DNA of 64,000 nt, from positions 62,001-126,000 of the forward strand of contig JBBROS010000003.1 of NCBI GenBank assembly GCA_038229135.1. The letters run 5' to 3'. A model generated the notes under the pieces. The model was not told where the DNA came from, ran no database searches, and saw only the letters and a program-made list of their open reading frames with translations. This DNA is from JBBROS01 sp038229135. GTDB taxonomy: Bacteria; Pseudomonadota; Alphaproteobacteria; Acetobacterales; Acetobacteraceae. The position numbers and the translations under genes were made by a program. Below, one piece after another: positions 1 to 9,170 of this stretch; positions within the stretch are counted from its first letter, which is position 1, and each line of letters begins with the position of its first letter.

Positions 1-5
1 TCGGC

Positions 6-1517
6 TCACCCGCGCCGCACCACCGCAGCATCCGGCACCACCTGGTCCAGGATCCGCGCCGAGGACACCACCCCCGGCACCCCCGCCCCAGGATGCGTCC
101 CGGCGCCCACGAAGTAGAGCCCCGCAACCTCCTCGCTGATGTTGTGCGGTCGGAACCAGGCGCTCTGGAACAACTGCGGCTCCAGCGAGAACGCCGCCCC
201 GTCCATCGACAGCAGCCGGTCCTGGAAATCCTGCGGCGTCAGCATCCTCGAGGTCACGATACACTCGCCCAGGCCCGGCAGCACCGTCTCCTCCAGCCGC
301 TGCTGGATGCGCGCGCGGTAGGGCTCCGCCTCCACCGCCCAGTCCGTCCCGCTCCGCAGGTTCGGCACCGGCGCCAGCACATAGAACGCATCGCACCCCG
401 GCGGGGCCAATGACGGGTCGTTGGCCGTAGGTCGATGCAGATACAATGAGAAGTCTTCCGACAGGACGTGCTTGGTGAAGATGTCCCGCAGCAGCCCCTC
501 GTAGCGCGGCCCGAGCACCATCGTGTGGTGATACACGTCGGGGAACGTCCGGCTGGTCCCGAAATACCACACGATCAGGCTCATGGACGACCGCGCCCGC
601 GCCAGCTTCGCATCCGTCCAGCGCCGCCGCTTCACGTGCGCGAGCAGCTTCGTGTAGGTCCACCCCACGTCCGCGTTCGACACCACGACGTCCGCCGCAA
701 GCACCTCGCCACCCGCGAGCCGCACCCCCGTCGCCCGTCCGGACTCGACCTCGATCCGCTCCACCTCGGCGCACGTCCGCAACGTGCCCCCCTGCCCCTC
801 CATCAGCCGCACCAGCCCGGCCACGATGGCGCCGGTGCCGCCCATCGCGTAATGCACCCCATGCAGCCGCTCCAGGTGCCCCACGAGGCAGTAATAGGCC
901 GTGGTGGTGAACGGGTTGCCCCCGATCAGCAGCGGATGGAAGCTGAAGGCGATCCGCAGCTTCTCGTTGCGGAAATATTGCGAAACCTTGGCGAACACCG
1001 TCCGGTGCCCGCCCAGCCGCAACATGTCCGGTGCGGACTTCAGCAGCGTCCCGAGCTTGTGGAACGGCTGGTCCGCAAGGTCGTGGAACGCCACCTTGTA
1101 GATGCGCTTGCTTTCCTCGATGAACCGCTCGAACCCCGGCACGTCGTTCGGCTCGAACCGCTCCACCTCGGCACGCATCCCCTCGAAATCCGCCGTGGCA
1201 CTGAACACCGTGCCGTCGTCGAACCGTATCTTGTAGAACGGGTCGATGCTGCGGAGCTCCACATGGTCCGCCATCCGCTCCCCGCACAGCGTCCACAGCT
1301 CCTCGAGCAGGTAGGGCGCCGTGATGATCGTGGGCCCGGCGTCGAACGTGAACCCGTCCTGCCGATAGACATAGGCCCGTCCCCCCGGCGCATCGAGCTT
1401 CTCCACCACCGTCACGCGATACCCGCGCGCGCCCAGCCGGATTGCGGCGGCAAGCCCACCGAACCCTGCCCCGATGACCACGGCGTGGGGGCGATCGGCA
1501 CCGACACTATCGAGCAT
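6..1517 (-). CDS. crtI: Phytoene desaturase family protein (CrtI)
   Basis: A 503-residue FAD-dependent carotenoid desaturase, which inserts double bases-conjugating double bonds into phytoene (or a related polyene) at the membrane. The dinucleotide-binding motif GAGFGG lies at residues 16-21, an FDAGPTIIT segment follows near residue 58, the family segment GGNPFTTTAYY sits mid-protein, and the C-terminal FAD motif (GLYFVGAGTHPGAGVPG) is intact. Length is normal for CrtI. It is the last gene of a three-gene operon; its start lies inside the 3' end of the ATP-grasp gene (11-nt overlap), so translation is probably coupled. The stop is close to the window edge, so further crt genes may follow outside. 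A C30 desaturase (CrtN type) is the main alternative. Confidence 0.93.
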   Translation of the reverse strand: MLDSVGADRPHAVVIGAGFGGLAAAIRLGARGYRVTVVEKLDAPGGRAYVYRQDGFTFDAGPTIITAPYLLEELWTLCGERMADHVELRSIDPFYKIRFDDGTVFSATADFEGMRAEVERFEPNDVPGFERFIEESKRIYKVAFHDLADQPFHKLGTLLKSAPDMLRLGGHRTVFAKVSQYFRNEKLRIAFSFHPLLIGGNPFTTTAYYCLVGHLERLHGVHYAMGGTGAIVAGLVRLMEGQGGTLRTCAEVERIEVESGRATGVRLAGGEVLAADVVVSNADVGWTYTKLLAHVKRRRWTDAKLARARSSMSLIVWYFGTSRTFPDVYHHTMVLGPRYEGLLRDIFTKHVLSEDFSLYLHRPTANDPSLAPPGCDAFYVLAPVPNLRSGTDWAVEAEPYRARIQQRLEETVLPGLGECIVTSRMLTPQDFQDRLLSMDGAAFSLEPQLFQSAWFRPHNISEEVAGLYFVGAGTHPGAGVPGVVSSARILDQVVPDAAVVRRG

Positions 1518-2718
1518 GAAAGGTCCCCTTTTCAGGTTGGCCCTCTTCCCCCCTCCCCTCGCGGGAGGGGCAGGGGGAGGGGGTCTGGCCGCACAGACGG
1601 CCCTCCCCCTCGTACCACCCGATATCCAAAGTCGCTACCTCCCCGAACGTCGCCCGGCGGCGCACCGCCTCCCGGATGATCGGCCAGGACGTCCCTATCA
1701 TGCCCAGGAACGGCCAAGGGTCCGTCCGGTCCCACGTCACGTCCCGCGTCGAAACCAGGTGGCGCAGCGCACGCCGGCCCCGCGCGCTCACCAGCGCGAG
1801 CTGCGCCTCCGTCAGGCACGAGTAGAATTGCTGCAGCTCCCGCTCGGGCCGCACCACCGGCGCCGACCCGGGCGTCAGCACCGCCTCGGCGATGCTGCCC
1901 GGCTCCCAGAAATGCAGCCCGCTCGTCGCCCGCGGGTTGCACTCTATGCCGTGGACCTCGCCGTCCTCGCTCACGATGAAGTCGAACGAGACGAACCCCG
2001 TCCATCCAGCCCCCATCACGAAACGCTCCACCCACGCGGTCAGCGCTGCATCCTCCATCCGCTCGAACGACACGGCAACCGAGCCCGACATCACCGTGCC
2101 CCGATACAATACCGTCCCCATGGCCTGGCCGGCCTGGGCAACCGTACACGAACTGACGACCCGCCCCGGCAGGAACGCCTGCACCACGCAGGGCTCGGCC
2201 GGCTCCGGCAGCGCCTCCCCCCGCCGCACCACCCGCACCCCCCGCCCCGAGCACGAGGAGCGCGGCTTCACCACCACGTCCCGCACCGACGCCATGCCCC
2301 GCCCACACTCGGAGCCGAGCGCATAGGTCTTCGGCACCGCCACCCCGAACCGCCGCGCCGCCTCGATGAAGCCGCCCTTGTCGTGCAGCGCCAGCACCTG
2401 GTCCGCCGGCATCGTGAACAGCCCCACCCCGGCCGGCAGCCGCCCATGCAGGTGCGCGACGTGCATCGTCTCCTCCGACACCGGCACCACGAGATCGGCC
2501 CGCTCCTCGTCGACCACCCGCAGCAACGCCTCCAGATACGCCGCCTTCCCGTCCCGCGGCGCCGGCACCTGCACGCTCCGGCTCACGTGCCGCGACGCGC
2601 CGGCCAAATGCCGCCTGAACGGCTCGGCCACCACCACCCGGCATCCGGCCTGGGCGAACCCCCGCACCAGGTCCAGCGCCTTGGGCAGCCGACCCAGCGT
2701 GAGCAGCACGGTCTTCAT
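1507..2718 (-). CDS. ATP-grasp domain ligase
   Basis: A 403-residue protein of the ATP-grasp carboxylate-amine/thiol ligase superfamily. It begins MKTVLLTLGRLPKAL (pre-ATP-grasp Rossmann-like part). The ATP-grasp core is near residues 115-290, with DVVVKPRSSCSGRGV (ATP-binding lysine and glycine-rich loop) and FVSFDFIVSEDGEVHGIECNPR (metal-binding Glu and Asn). The substrate is unknown. It lies between a P450 and crtI with 4-nt and 11-nt overlaps, which suggests a role in tailoring a carotenoid or lipid product; that is inference. The last 30 or so residues (from CGQTPSPCPSREGRGEEGQ) are translation of an intergenic-type GC palindrome, so the native C-terminus was probably shorter. An in-frame open stretch continues upstream, but the ATG at 2718 overlaps the P450 stop and matches the domain start. 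Confidence 0.85.
   Translation of the reverse strand: MKTVLLTLGRLPKALDLVRGFAQAGCRVVVAEPFRRHLAGASRHVSRSVQVPAPRDGKAAYLEALLRVVDEERADLVVPVSEETMHVAHLHGRLPAGVGLFTMPADQVLALHDKGGFIEAARRFGVAVPKTYALGSECGRGMASVRDVVVKPRSSCSGRGVRVVRRGEALPEPAEPCVVQAFLPGRVVSSCTVAQAGQAMGTVLYRGTVMSGSVAVSFERMEDAALTAWVERFVMGAGWTGFVSFDFIVSEDGEVHGIECNPRATSGLHFWEPGSIAEAVLTPGSAPVVRPERELQQFYSCLTEAQLALVSARGRRALRHLVSTRDVTWDRTDPWPFLGMIGTSWPIIREAVRRRATFGEVATLDIGWYEGEGRLCGQTPSPCPSREGRGEEGQPEKGTFHAR
1541..1583. repeat. GC-rich palindrome, family B, inside a coding 3' end
   Basis: A copy of the recurrent element in which a CCCCTCCCCTCGC half is followed by GCGGGAGGGG and a second purine-rich GGGGGAGGGGG block. Related copies lie near 13.1, 38.2, 50.2, 55.1, 59.9 and 61.4 kb. 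Here it is read through in frame by the ATP-grasp gene. Confidence 0.75.
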
Positions 2719-4112
2719 GCGGCCCGCGTCACCCGCACCATCACCTGGTGCATGGGCCGCGTCGTCAGCCGCGCGGCCGGGCGCACTCGGCCCGGCTGCT
2801 CCACGTGCCAGTCGAACGCCCGCACCAGCTCCGCGATCAGCAGCACCGCCTCCGTGGTGGCGAACGCGGCGCCCGCGCACACCCGCGGCCCGAGCCCGAA
2901 CGGGATGTAGGCGCCCGGCGTCATCTCCCCGTCCCGCTCCGGCAGGAACCGGTCCGGGTCGAACACGGCAGGCGCCTGCCAATACCGCTCGTGCCGGTGC
3001 AGCACCCAGGGCGCAACCATCACCAGCGCCCCCCGCCGCACGCGCTTCTCCCCCAGCCGCGTGGCCTGCAGCGCCACCCGCGGCAGGAAGGTGATGGGCG
3101 GATACAGCCGCAGCGTCTCCCGGAACACGTTCCGCAGGCTCGGCATCGCCCGCGTATGCTCGATCCCGATAGGCCCCGCCCCCGCCACCGCCGCCACCTC
3201 CCGCCGCACCCGCGCCACCCAGTGCGGCTGCATGGCCAACAAGTAGAAGACCCAGGTCAGCGCGCTCGCACTCGTCTCGTGCCCGGCCAGGAACAGCACG
3301 CCCAGCTGGTCGATCAGCTCCTCGCGCGTGAACGCCTCGCCTTCCATCCCCCGCGCCGCCGCCACCTGCGCCGCGATGTCGTCGAACGCCGCACCTTCTG
3401 CCAGGTGCGTGTCCACGAGCTCGCCCAGATGCCGCCGGATGGTGGCGCACGCGGCCAGCACCGAAGCCCGCTGCGGCACCTGCGTCCAGGCCCGGTCCAT
3501 GATCAGCCGCCGGATCTCCACCTGCGCCACACTGCGCTCGAACTCGGTGAACGCCCCGAACACCTCGTGCGCCGCATGCGTCTCGAGCCCGGTCGAGAAC
3601 ACGGTCCGGCAGATGATGTCCGCAGTCAGATGGCTTGTGAACAGGTCGAGCGAGAACGCCTCCCCTCGCGCCGCATGCTCCCGCAGGGTCTCGAGCCCGG
3701 CCTCCGCCCCCGCCTGCATGGCCGGATAGGCGCGCGTCACGCGCATGCCGGTCAGCGCCGGGTCGATCATCTGCCGCTGCCGCTGCCAGGTGGCGCCGCT
3801 CGAGACGAAGATGCTGTCCCCGATCAGCGGCGCCAGCGCGTTCACCATCAGGTCGCTCTTGGGGAAGATCCCGTCCGGGTCCGCCAGCACGTGCCGCACC
3901 AGGTCCGGCTGGTTCACGATCAGGATCTGCCGCCGCGAGTAGCCCAGCGGCCCGATCGGCACCCGGTACGCCGCCGTCGGCAGCAGGCTCAGCAGGTCCC
4001 CATCCCCGTTCAGCGCCGCCCGCAGCAGCGCCGTCACGGCCGAGAGCGTGCCGGGGCGCGGCGGGACGTAGGGCGGGCTGTCCGGCGGCAGCCGGGCGGG
4101 AATGCTGTCCAT
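2715..4112 (-). CDS. Cytochrome P450
   Basis: A 465-residue soluble-type P450 monooxygenase. The I-helix oxygen-activation motif AGHETS is near residue 275, the ExxR motif is RETLRLYPP near residue 330, and the haem loop is FGLGPRVCAGAAF with the axial cysteine at residue 412. It starts the P450/ATP-grasp/crtI operon and ends with a 4-nt overlap on the ATP-grasp start. The ATG at 4112 (MDSIPARLPPDSPPY) matches the proline-rich lead typical of fatty-acid and carotenoid hydroxylase P450s; the open frame upstream of it has no family resemblance. Context makes a hydroxylation of a carotenoid or polyene plausible, as for CYP175-type beta-carotene hydroxylases, but the substrate is not shown by sequence. 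No ferredoxin or reductase gene is adjacent. Confidence 0.93.
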   Translation of the reverse strand: MDSIPARLPPDSPPYVPPRPGTLSAVTALLRAALNGDGDLLSLLPTAAYRVPIGPLGYSRRQILIVNQPDLVRHVLADPDGIFPKSDLMVNALAPLIGDSIFVSSGATWQRQRQMIDPALTGMRVTRAYPAMQAGAEAGLETLREHAARGEAFSLDLFTSHLTADIICRTVFSTGLETHAAHEVFGAFTEFERSVAQVEIRRLIMDRAWTQVPQRASVLAACATIRRHLGELVDTHLAEGAAFDDIAAQVAAARGMEGEAFTREELIDQLGVLFLAGHETSASALTWVFYLLAMQPHWVARVRREVAAVAGAGPIGIEHTRAMPSLRNVFRETLRLYPPITFLPRVALQATRLGEKRVRRGALVMVAPWVLHRHERYWQAPAVFDPDRFLPERDGEMTPGAYIPFGLGPRVCAGAAFATTEAVLLIAELVRAFDWHVEQPGRVRPAARLTTRPMHQVMVRVTRAA

Positions 4113-4187
4113 CGCGGGATCGGGCGGCTTTACACCCGTAAGTGTCAAGTGCCAGTCTGGACCCGCTTGGGGCGCTGTCCATGACAC

Positions 4188-4275
4188 CGTCATCGCGAGC
4201 GAAGCGTGGCGATCCAGGGCCGTCGAGGCCGCTTCTCGTTGTCCTGGATCGCCGCGCCTTCGGCTCGCGATGACG
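4188..4275. repeat. Palindromic intergenic repeat, family A, copy 1
   Basis: Ends are CGTCATCGCGAGC and its inverse GCTCGCGATGACG, enclosing a second inverted pair (GGCGATCCAGG / CCTGGATCGCC). A closely matching element lies at 29504-29597. It occupies the divergent region between the P450 and the membrane protein gene. Such palindromes are common extragenic repeats in alphaproteobacteria. Confidence 0.9.
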
Positions 4276-4307
4276 AGACTCCTGAACCGGAGCGGCTCGT
4301 GCTGGCA

Positions 4308-5048
4308 ATGTTCCACACCCTCGTCGCCGCACACATCCTGGCAGGCAGCACCGGCGCCATCGCCTTTTGGGTGCCCGTGCTCGGCCGCAAGGGTGGTGCC
4401 AATCACCGCAAATGGGGCCGTGTCTTCACCGTTGCCCTGCTGATCACCGGCAGCCTCGCCATCGCCATGAGCCTGCTCTCGCTGGCGGACCCGCTGGGCA
4501 CCCACCCGCATCTGGCAAGCCAGTTCGACGCCGCCTTCCTCCGCGGCATCTTTGGCTGGATGATGCTCCACGTCGGCGTGCTGACCATCAACCTCACCTG
4601 GTATGGCTGGCTCTGCATCCGTAACCGCGCGGACGTGGCAGCCAATCGCACGCCGCTCAACCTCGCCCTGCAATGGGCCGTGATCGCGGTCGCACTCAAC
4701 TGCGCCTACCAGGGCTGGCGCATCGGCCAGCCCCTCATGATGGGCATCGCCCTCGTCGGCATCGCCACCGGGGCCACCAACCTCGTCTTCCTGCACGCCA
4801 GGCGCCATGGCCCGAAGGACTGGCTGAAGGAGCACATCAAGGCCCTCGTCGGCGCCGGGATCAGCGTCTACACCGCTTTCCTCGCCTTCGGCTCCGTCCG
4901 CCTCATTCCCAGCATGGCCCTCCACCCGGCCATGTGGGCCACCCCGCTCGCGGTCGGCATGGCCATCCTGCTCTGGCACCGCCGCCAGGTGGACCTCCAG
5001 GTCCGCGCCCAGCGGAGCACCGCCCCGGCGCTGGCCCCGGGGGAGTGA
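4308..5048 (+). CDS. Multi-pass membrane protein of unknown function
   Basis: About 246 residues from the ATG at 4308 (MFHTLVAAHILAGSTG); a GTG at 4299 is also possible. The reading frame continues upstream, but that part is just translation of the family A palindrome. Several hydrophobic segments alternate with short loops, consistent with six or seven transmembrane helices, and histidines lie in the first segment and around residue 85 (WMMLHVGVL). It resembles small DUF2306-like integral membrane proteins, though I cannot assign it firmly. It is divergent from the P450 operon and convergent with terC. Confidence 0.75.
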   Translation: MFHTLVAAHILAGSTGAIAFWVPVLGRKGGANHRKWGRVFTVALLITGSLAIAMSLLSLADPLGTHPHLASQFDAAFLRGIFGWMMLHVGVLTINLTWYGWLCIRNRADVAANRTPLNLALQWAVIAVALNCAYQGWRIGQPLMMGIALVGIATGATNLVFLHARRHGPKDWLKEHIKALVGAGISVYTAFLAFGSVRLIPSMALHPAMWATPLAVGMAILLWHRRQVDLQVRAQRSTAPALAPGE

Positions 5049-5226
5049 CGTAGCGGCAGTCGACGTGCCGCTCGCGGCCGCCCGTTTCATTAAAGTGTAT
5101 GGTGTGCCGCTTCCACCGATCCGACTCGCAGCCGGATTTGCGAAACTCGTGACGCGTCGCTGGGTGCGTGCCCCGAGGCAGCATCGGTCGGCCTGACACG
5201 AAAGCGACTGGCGGGCATCCGACGAG

Positions 5227-5260
5227 ATGGACGTCCTCGGCCTGGTCCAAGGACGTCCAT
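5227..5260. terminator. Perfect 11-bp stem-loop between convergent genes
   Basis: ATGGACGTCCT and its exact inverse AGGACGTCCAT are separated by 12 nt. It lies between the ends of the plus-strand membrane protein gene and the minus-strand terC gene, where a shared terminator is expected. There is no U-tract, so intrinsic termination is unproven. Confidence 0.55.
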
Positions 5261-5276
5261 CGCTCGAGCACGACGT

Positions 5277-5915
5277 CTAGAGACGCGGCCAGCCCGCCGG
5301 CCACCGCAGCATGACGTCGTGCCCGCCATCCCAGATGAGCTTCAGCGCCACATACAACACGATCAGCAGCCCGACCCAGGCAATCCAGCGGTAACTCTCC
5401 AGCAGCCGCGCGATCACGCTCGCAGCCGCCCCCATCAGCACCACGCTGATCGCGAGCCCCACCACCAGCACCCATGGATGCTCGCGCGAGGCGCCTGCCA
5501 CCGCCAGAACGTTGTCGAGGCTCATGGACAGATCGGCCAACACGATCTGCACCATCGCCTGCTTCATCGTCTTCGGCGCCGTCTCGCCCGTCGCCGCCAG
5601 CGCCCGGCTCCGCGCGCTCGGCCGCAACTCGCGGAACATGCGCCAGCACACCCACAGCAGCAGCATGCCCCCCGCAAGCAGCAGCCCCACGACGGCCAGC
5701 AGTTGCAGCGTGATGAACGCGAACCCGATCCGCAGCAGCGTCGCCACGCCGATGCCCACCAGGATAGCCTTCTTGCGCTGCACCTCCGGCAGCCCAGCCA
5801 CGGCCAAACCCACGACGATCGCGTTGTCGCCCGCCAGCACGAGATCGATCAGCAGCACCTGCGCAAGCGCGGTCAGCTCCGCGCCCCAATCCGCCCCTAT
5901 CTGAAACCCCAACAT
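5277..5915 (-). CDS. TerC family integral membrane protein, putative metal exporter
   Basis: A 212-residue TerC-family protein (YjbE/YkoY type), associated in other bacteria with manganese or other metal export. The two diagnostic acidic motifs inside membrane segments are present: DLVLAGDNAIVV at residues 24-35 and DLSMSLDNVLAVA near residue 130. Six to seven hydrophobic helices are evident. The ATG at 5915 (MLGFQIGADWG) gives a normal family N-terminus; the upstream continuation is not conserved-looking. I see no yybP-ykoY type riboswitch in the 65 bp separating it from the divergent purB. Confidence 0.9.
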   Translation of the reverse strand: MLGFQIGADWGAELTALAQVLLIDLVLAGDNAIVVGLAVAGLPEVQRKKAILVGIGVATLLRIGFAFITLQLLAVVGLLLAGGMLLLWVCWRMFRELRPSARSRALAATGETAPKTMKQAMVQIVLADLSMSLDNVLAVAGASREHPWVLVVGLAISVVLMGAAASVIARLLESYRWIAWVGLLIVLYVALKLIWDGGHDVMLRWPAGWPRL

Positions 5916-5979
5916 CGTCTTGCGTTCACCTTTGGACGGGCGTAACGGCCCATTCCTGCACCAACCCGGGATAGCTACA

Positions 5980-7338
<1,359 letters not shown>

Positions 7339-7391
7339 TCCCGCCCCACGGACGCTGCAGCTTGACGACGGATCAGAAGGAGGTCCGTCCC

Positions 7392-7664
7392 ATGCGCAAC
7401 GCCCTGTTCTCGCTCACCGCCCTCATCGGCCTGGCCGCGGCGGCCCCGGCCATGGCACACCCGATTGCCGCAGCCACGGCGCCACTGGTGCAGACCGTCG
7501 ATTGGCGCGGCTATGGATACGGCCCTGGCTACGGCTATGGCTACGGCCGCCCGCACTACGAACACGACCGCTACCGCGAGTGGCGCCGCCGCGAGGCCTA
7601 CGAGCACTGGCGCTACCGCCAGGCCTACCGCCACGGCTACCCGGCCTACTACCGCGGCTGGTAA
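7392..7664 (+). CDS. Small secreted Gly/Tyr-rich protein
   Basis: A 90-residue protein with a clear signal peptide (MRNALFSLTALIGLAAAAPAMAHP, cleavage after about residue 22). The mature part is low-complexity: GYGYGPGYGYGYGRPHYEHD followed by an Arg/Tyr/Trp-rich tail. A strong ribosome binding site, AAGGAGGT, ends about 7 nt before the ATG. No enzymatic motif is seen. Such proteins are common exported alphaproteobacterial proteins of unknown role. Confidence 0.8.
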   Translation: MRNALFSLTALIGLAAAAPAMAHPIAAATAPLVQTVDWRGYGYGPGYGYGYGRPHYEHDRYREWRRREAYEHWRYRQAYRHGYPAYYRGW

Positions 7665-7674
7665 CATGGCCGAG

Positions 7675-7697
7675 GGGGTTGCCCTACGGGCGACCCC
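7675..7697. terminator. Stem-loop between convergent genes
   Basis: GGGGTTGCCC pairs with GGGCGACCCC (one G-U) across a 3-nt loop, just after the small secreted protein and before the end of the coiled-coil gene. There is no U-run. A bidirectional terminator is the simplest reading. Confidence 0.5.
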
Positions 7698-7739
7698 AGC
7701 CGTCCGAACGCGCTTGCGGCTGCTCGAGCAGCTCCGACG

Positions 7740-8003
7740 TCAGTGCCCCGGAAGCGGCGGCAAGCCGAGCTGGTGCTCCACGCGCCGGAGCCGTTGATCC
7801 AGTTCGGTCAGCATGATCCCGTGTCCCATCACGGAGCTATGGTAGAACTCGAGCTTGCTGGTCAGCGAACCTACATCCTGCTTTACCGCTGCCGTGTCCT
7901 GTTTCAACACTCCAACGCTCTGCTCCAAAACCATCAACTTCGACAGGACTTGGCTCAGCATCGCCACGATGGTGTTCAGATCCGTCCCATTTCCGTCAGC
8001 CAT
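7740..8003 (-). CDS. Small coiled-coil protein
   Basis: An 87-residue protein starting MADGNGTDLNTIVAML. From residue 8 nearly to the end it has heptad spacing of hydrophobic residues (VLSKLMVLEQSVGVLK, then DVGSLTSKLEFYH, then LTELDQRLRRVEHQL), so a parallel coiled coil or helical hairpin is expected. There is no signal peptide. A longer reading from 8156 would begin with low-quality Cys/Trp-rich sequence in the purC leader and is rejected. Its composition and lone minus-strand placement between pur genes are unusual. Function is unknown. Confidence 0.6.
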   Translation of the reverse strand: MADGNGTDLNTIVAMLSQVLSKLMVLEQSVGVLKQDTAAVKQDVGSLTSKLEFYHSSVMGHGIMLTELDQRLRRVEHQLGLPPLPGH

Positions 8004-8154
8004 TGCCGACTCCAACGAGGTTACCCAACCTACACCCCATGTGCCCCATCGGCAACACTCCCACCACAAAGCAACACCCCTGCCCCTCGCCGCCGGGTTG
8101 TGGCAACCCTCGCACCCCCCTGCTATACCCGCCCCGCAGGACGAGGGATCGAGC

Positions 8155-8916
8155 ATGGCACGCCGCCGACAACTCTACGAAGGCAAGGCCAAGGTCCTGT
8201 TCGAAGGACCCGAGCCCGGGACCCTCGTGCAGCATTTCAAGGACGACGCCTCCAATGGCCAGGGCAAGTCCGGCACCATCACGGGCAAGGGGGTGCTCAA
8301 CAACCGCATCAGCGAATACCTGATGCTGCGCCTCGCCGAGATCGGCGTGCCCACCCATTTCGTGCGCCGCCTCAACATGCGCGAGCAGCTCATCCGCGAG
8401 GTCGAGATCATCCCGCTGCTGGTGAAGGTGCGCAACGTCGCGGCCGGCTCGCTCAGCACCCGCCTCGGCATCCCTGAAGGCACGCGGCTGCCGCGCCGCA
8501 TCATCGAGTACTCCTACAAGAACGACGCCCTGAACGACCCGATGGTGGCGGAAGAGCATATCACCGCCTTCGGCTGGGCCGGCACGCAGGACATGGACGA
8601 CATCGTCGCCCTCACGCTGCGCATCAACGATTTCCTCTCCGGCCTCTTCCTCGGCGTCGGCATCACTCTGGTGGACTTCAAGCTCGAGTTCGGCCGCCTG
8701 TGGGAAGAGGACGACATGCGGATCGTGGTCGCCGACGAGATCAGCCCCGACAATTGCCGCCTCTGGGACAGCAAGACGAGCGAGAAGATGGACAAGGACC
8801 GCTTCCGCCGGGACCTCGGCCGCGTGGAGGAAGCCTACCAGGAGGTCGCCCGCCGCCTCGGCATCCTCCCCGAGGCCGGGAACAACGACCTGAAGGGGCC
8901 GGAGGCGATGCAGTGA
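8155..8916 (+). CDS. purC: SAICAR synthetase
   Basis: A 253-residue phosphoribosylaminoimidazole-succinocarboxamide synthase, which joins aspartate to CAIR with ATP. The signatures are LYEGKAKVLFEG at the N-terminus, the LVKVRNVAAGSLSTRLG region and LVDFKLEFG near residue 180, then ADEISPDNCRLWD. It starts a run of overlapping genes: its TGA overlaps the GTG start of purS by 4 nt. Confidence 0.97.
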   Translation: MARRRQLYEGKAKVLFEGPEPGTLVQHFKDDASNGQGKSGTITGKGVLNNRISEYLMLRLAEIGVPTHFVRRLNMREQLIREVEIIPLLVKVRNVAAGSLSTRLGIPEGTRLPRRIIEYSYKNDALNDPMVAEEHITAFGWAGTQDMDDIVALTLRINDFLSGLFLGVGITLVDFKLEFGRLWEEDDMRIVVADEISPDNCRLWDSKTSEKMDKDRFRRDLGRVEEAYQEVARRLGILPEAGNNDLKGPEAMQ

Positions 8917-9170
8917 AGGCACCCATCTTCCACGCGACCGTCACCGTCATGCTGAAGCCCGGCGTGCTCGACCCGCAGGGCCGCGCCATCGGCCATGCGC
9001 TGGGCACCATGGGCTTCGAGGGCGTGGGCGAAGTCCGCGCCGGCAAGATCATCGAGCTCGAGCTCGCGGCCAGCACCGAGGCCGAGGCCCGCACCCAGGC
9101 CGAGGACATGGCCCGCCGCCTGCTCGCCAACACCGTCATCGAACGCTTCCACGTGGAGGTCGCCCCATGA
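8913..9170 (+). CDS. purS: Phosphoribosylformylglycinamidine synthase subunit PurS
   Basis: An 85-residue subunit that bridges PurQ and PurL in the three-part FGAM synthase. The sequence ATVTVMLKPGVLDPQGRAI and GVGEVRAGKIIELEL are characteristic. The start is a GTG at 8913 in a GTGA overlap with the purC stop. The short PurL in this operon is the type that needs separate PurS and PurQ, which fits. Confidence 0.95.
   Translation: MKAPIFHATVTVMLKPGVLDPQGRAIGHALGTMGFEGVGEVRAGKIIELELAASTEAEARTQAEDMARRLLANTVIERFHVEVAP

Noticed and set aside
4206..4307. N-terminal extension MAIQGRRGRFSL of the membrane protein
   Set aside because: It is translation of the family A palindrome; the hydrophobic domain begins at 4308.
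2719..4332. Long upstream extension of the ATP-grasp frame (to 941 codons)
   Set aside because: It lies antiparallel-free but out of frame over the real P450 gene and is Gly/Ala/Arg-rich without motifs; the ATP-grasp domain begins at 2718.
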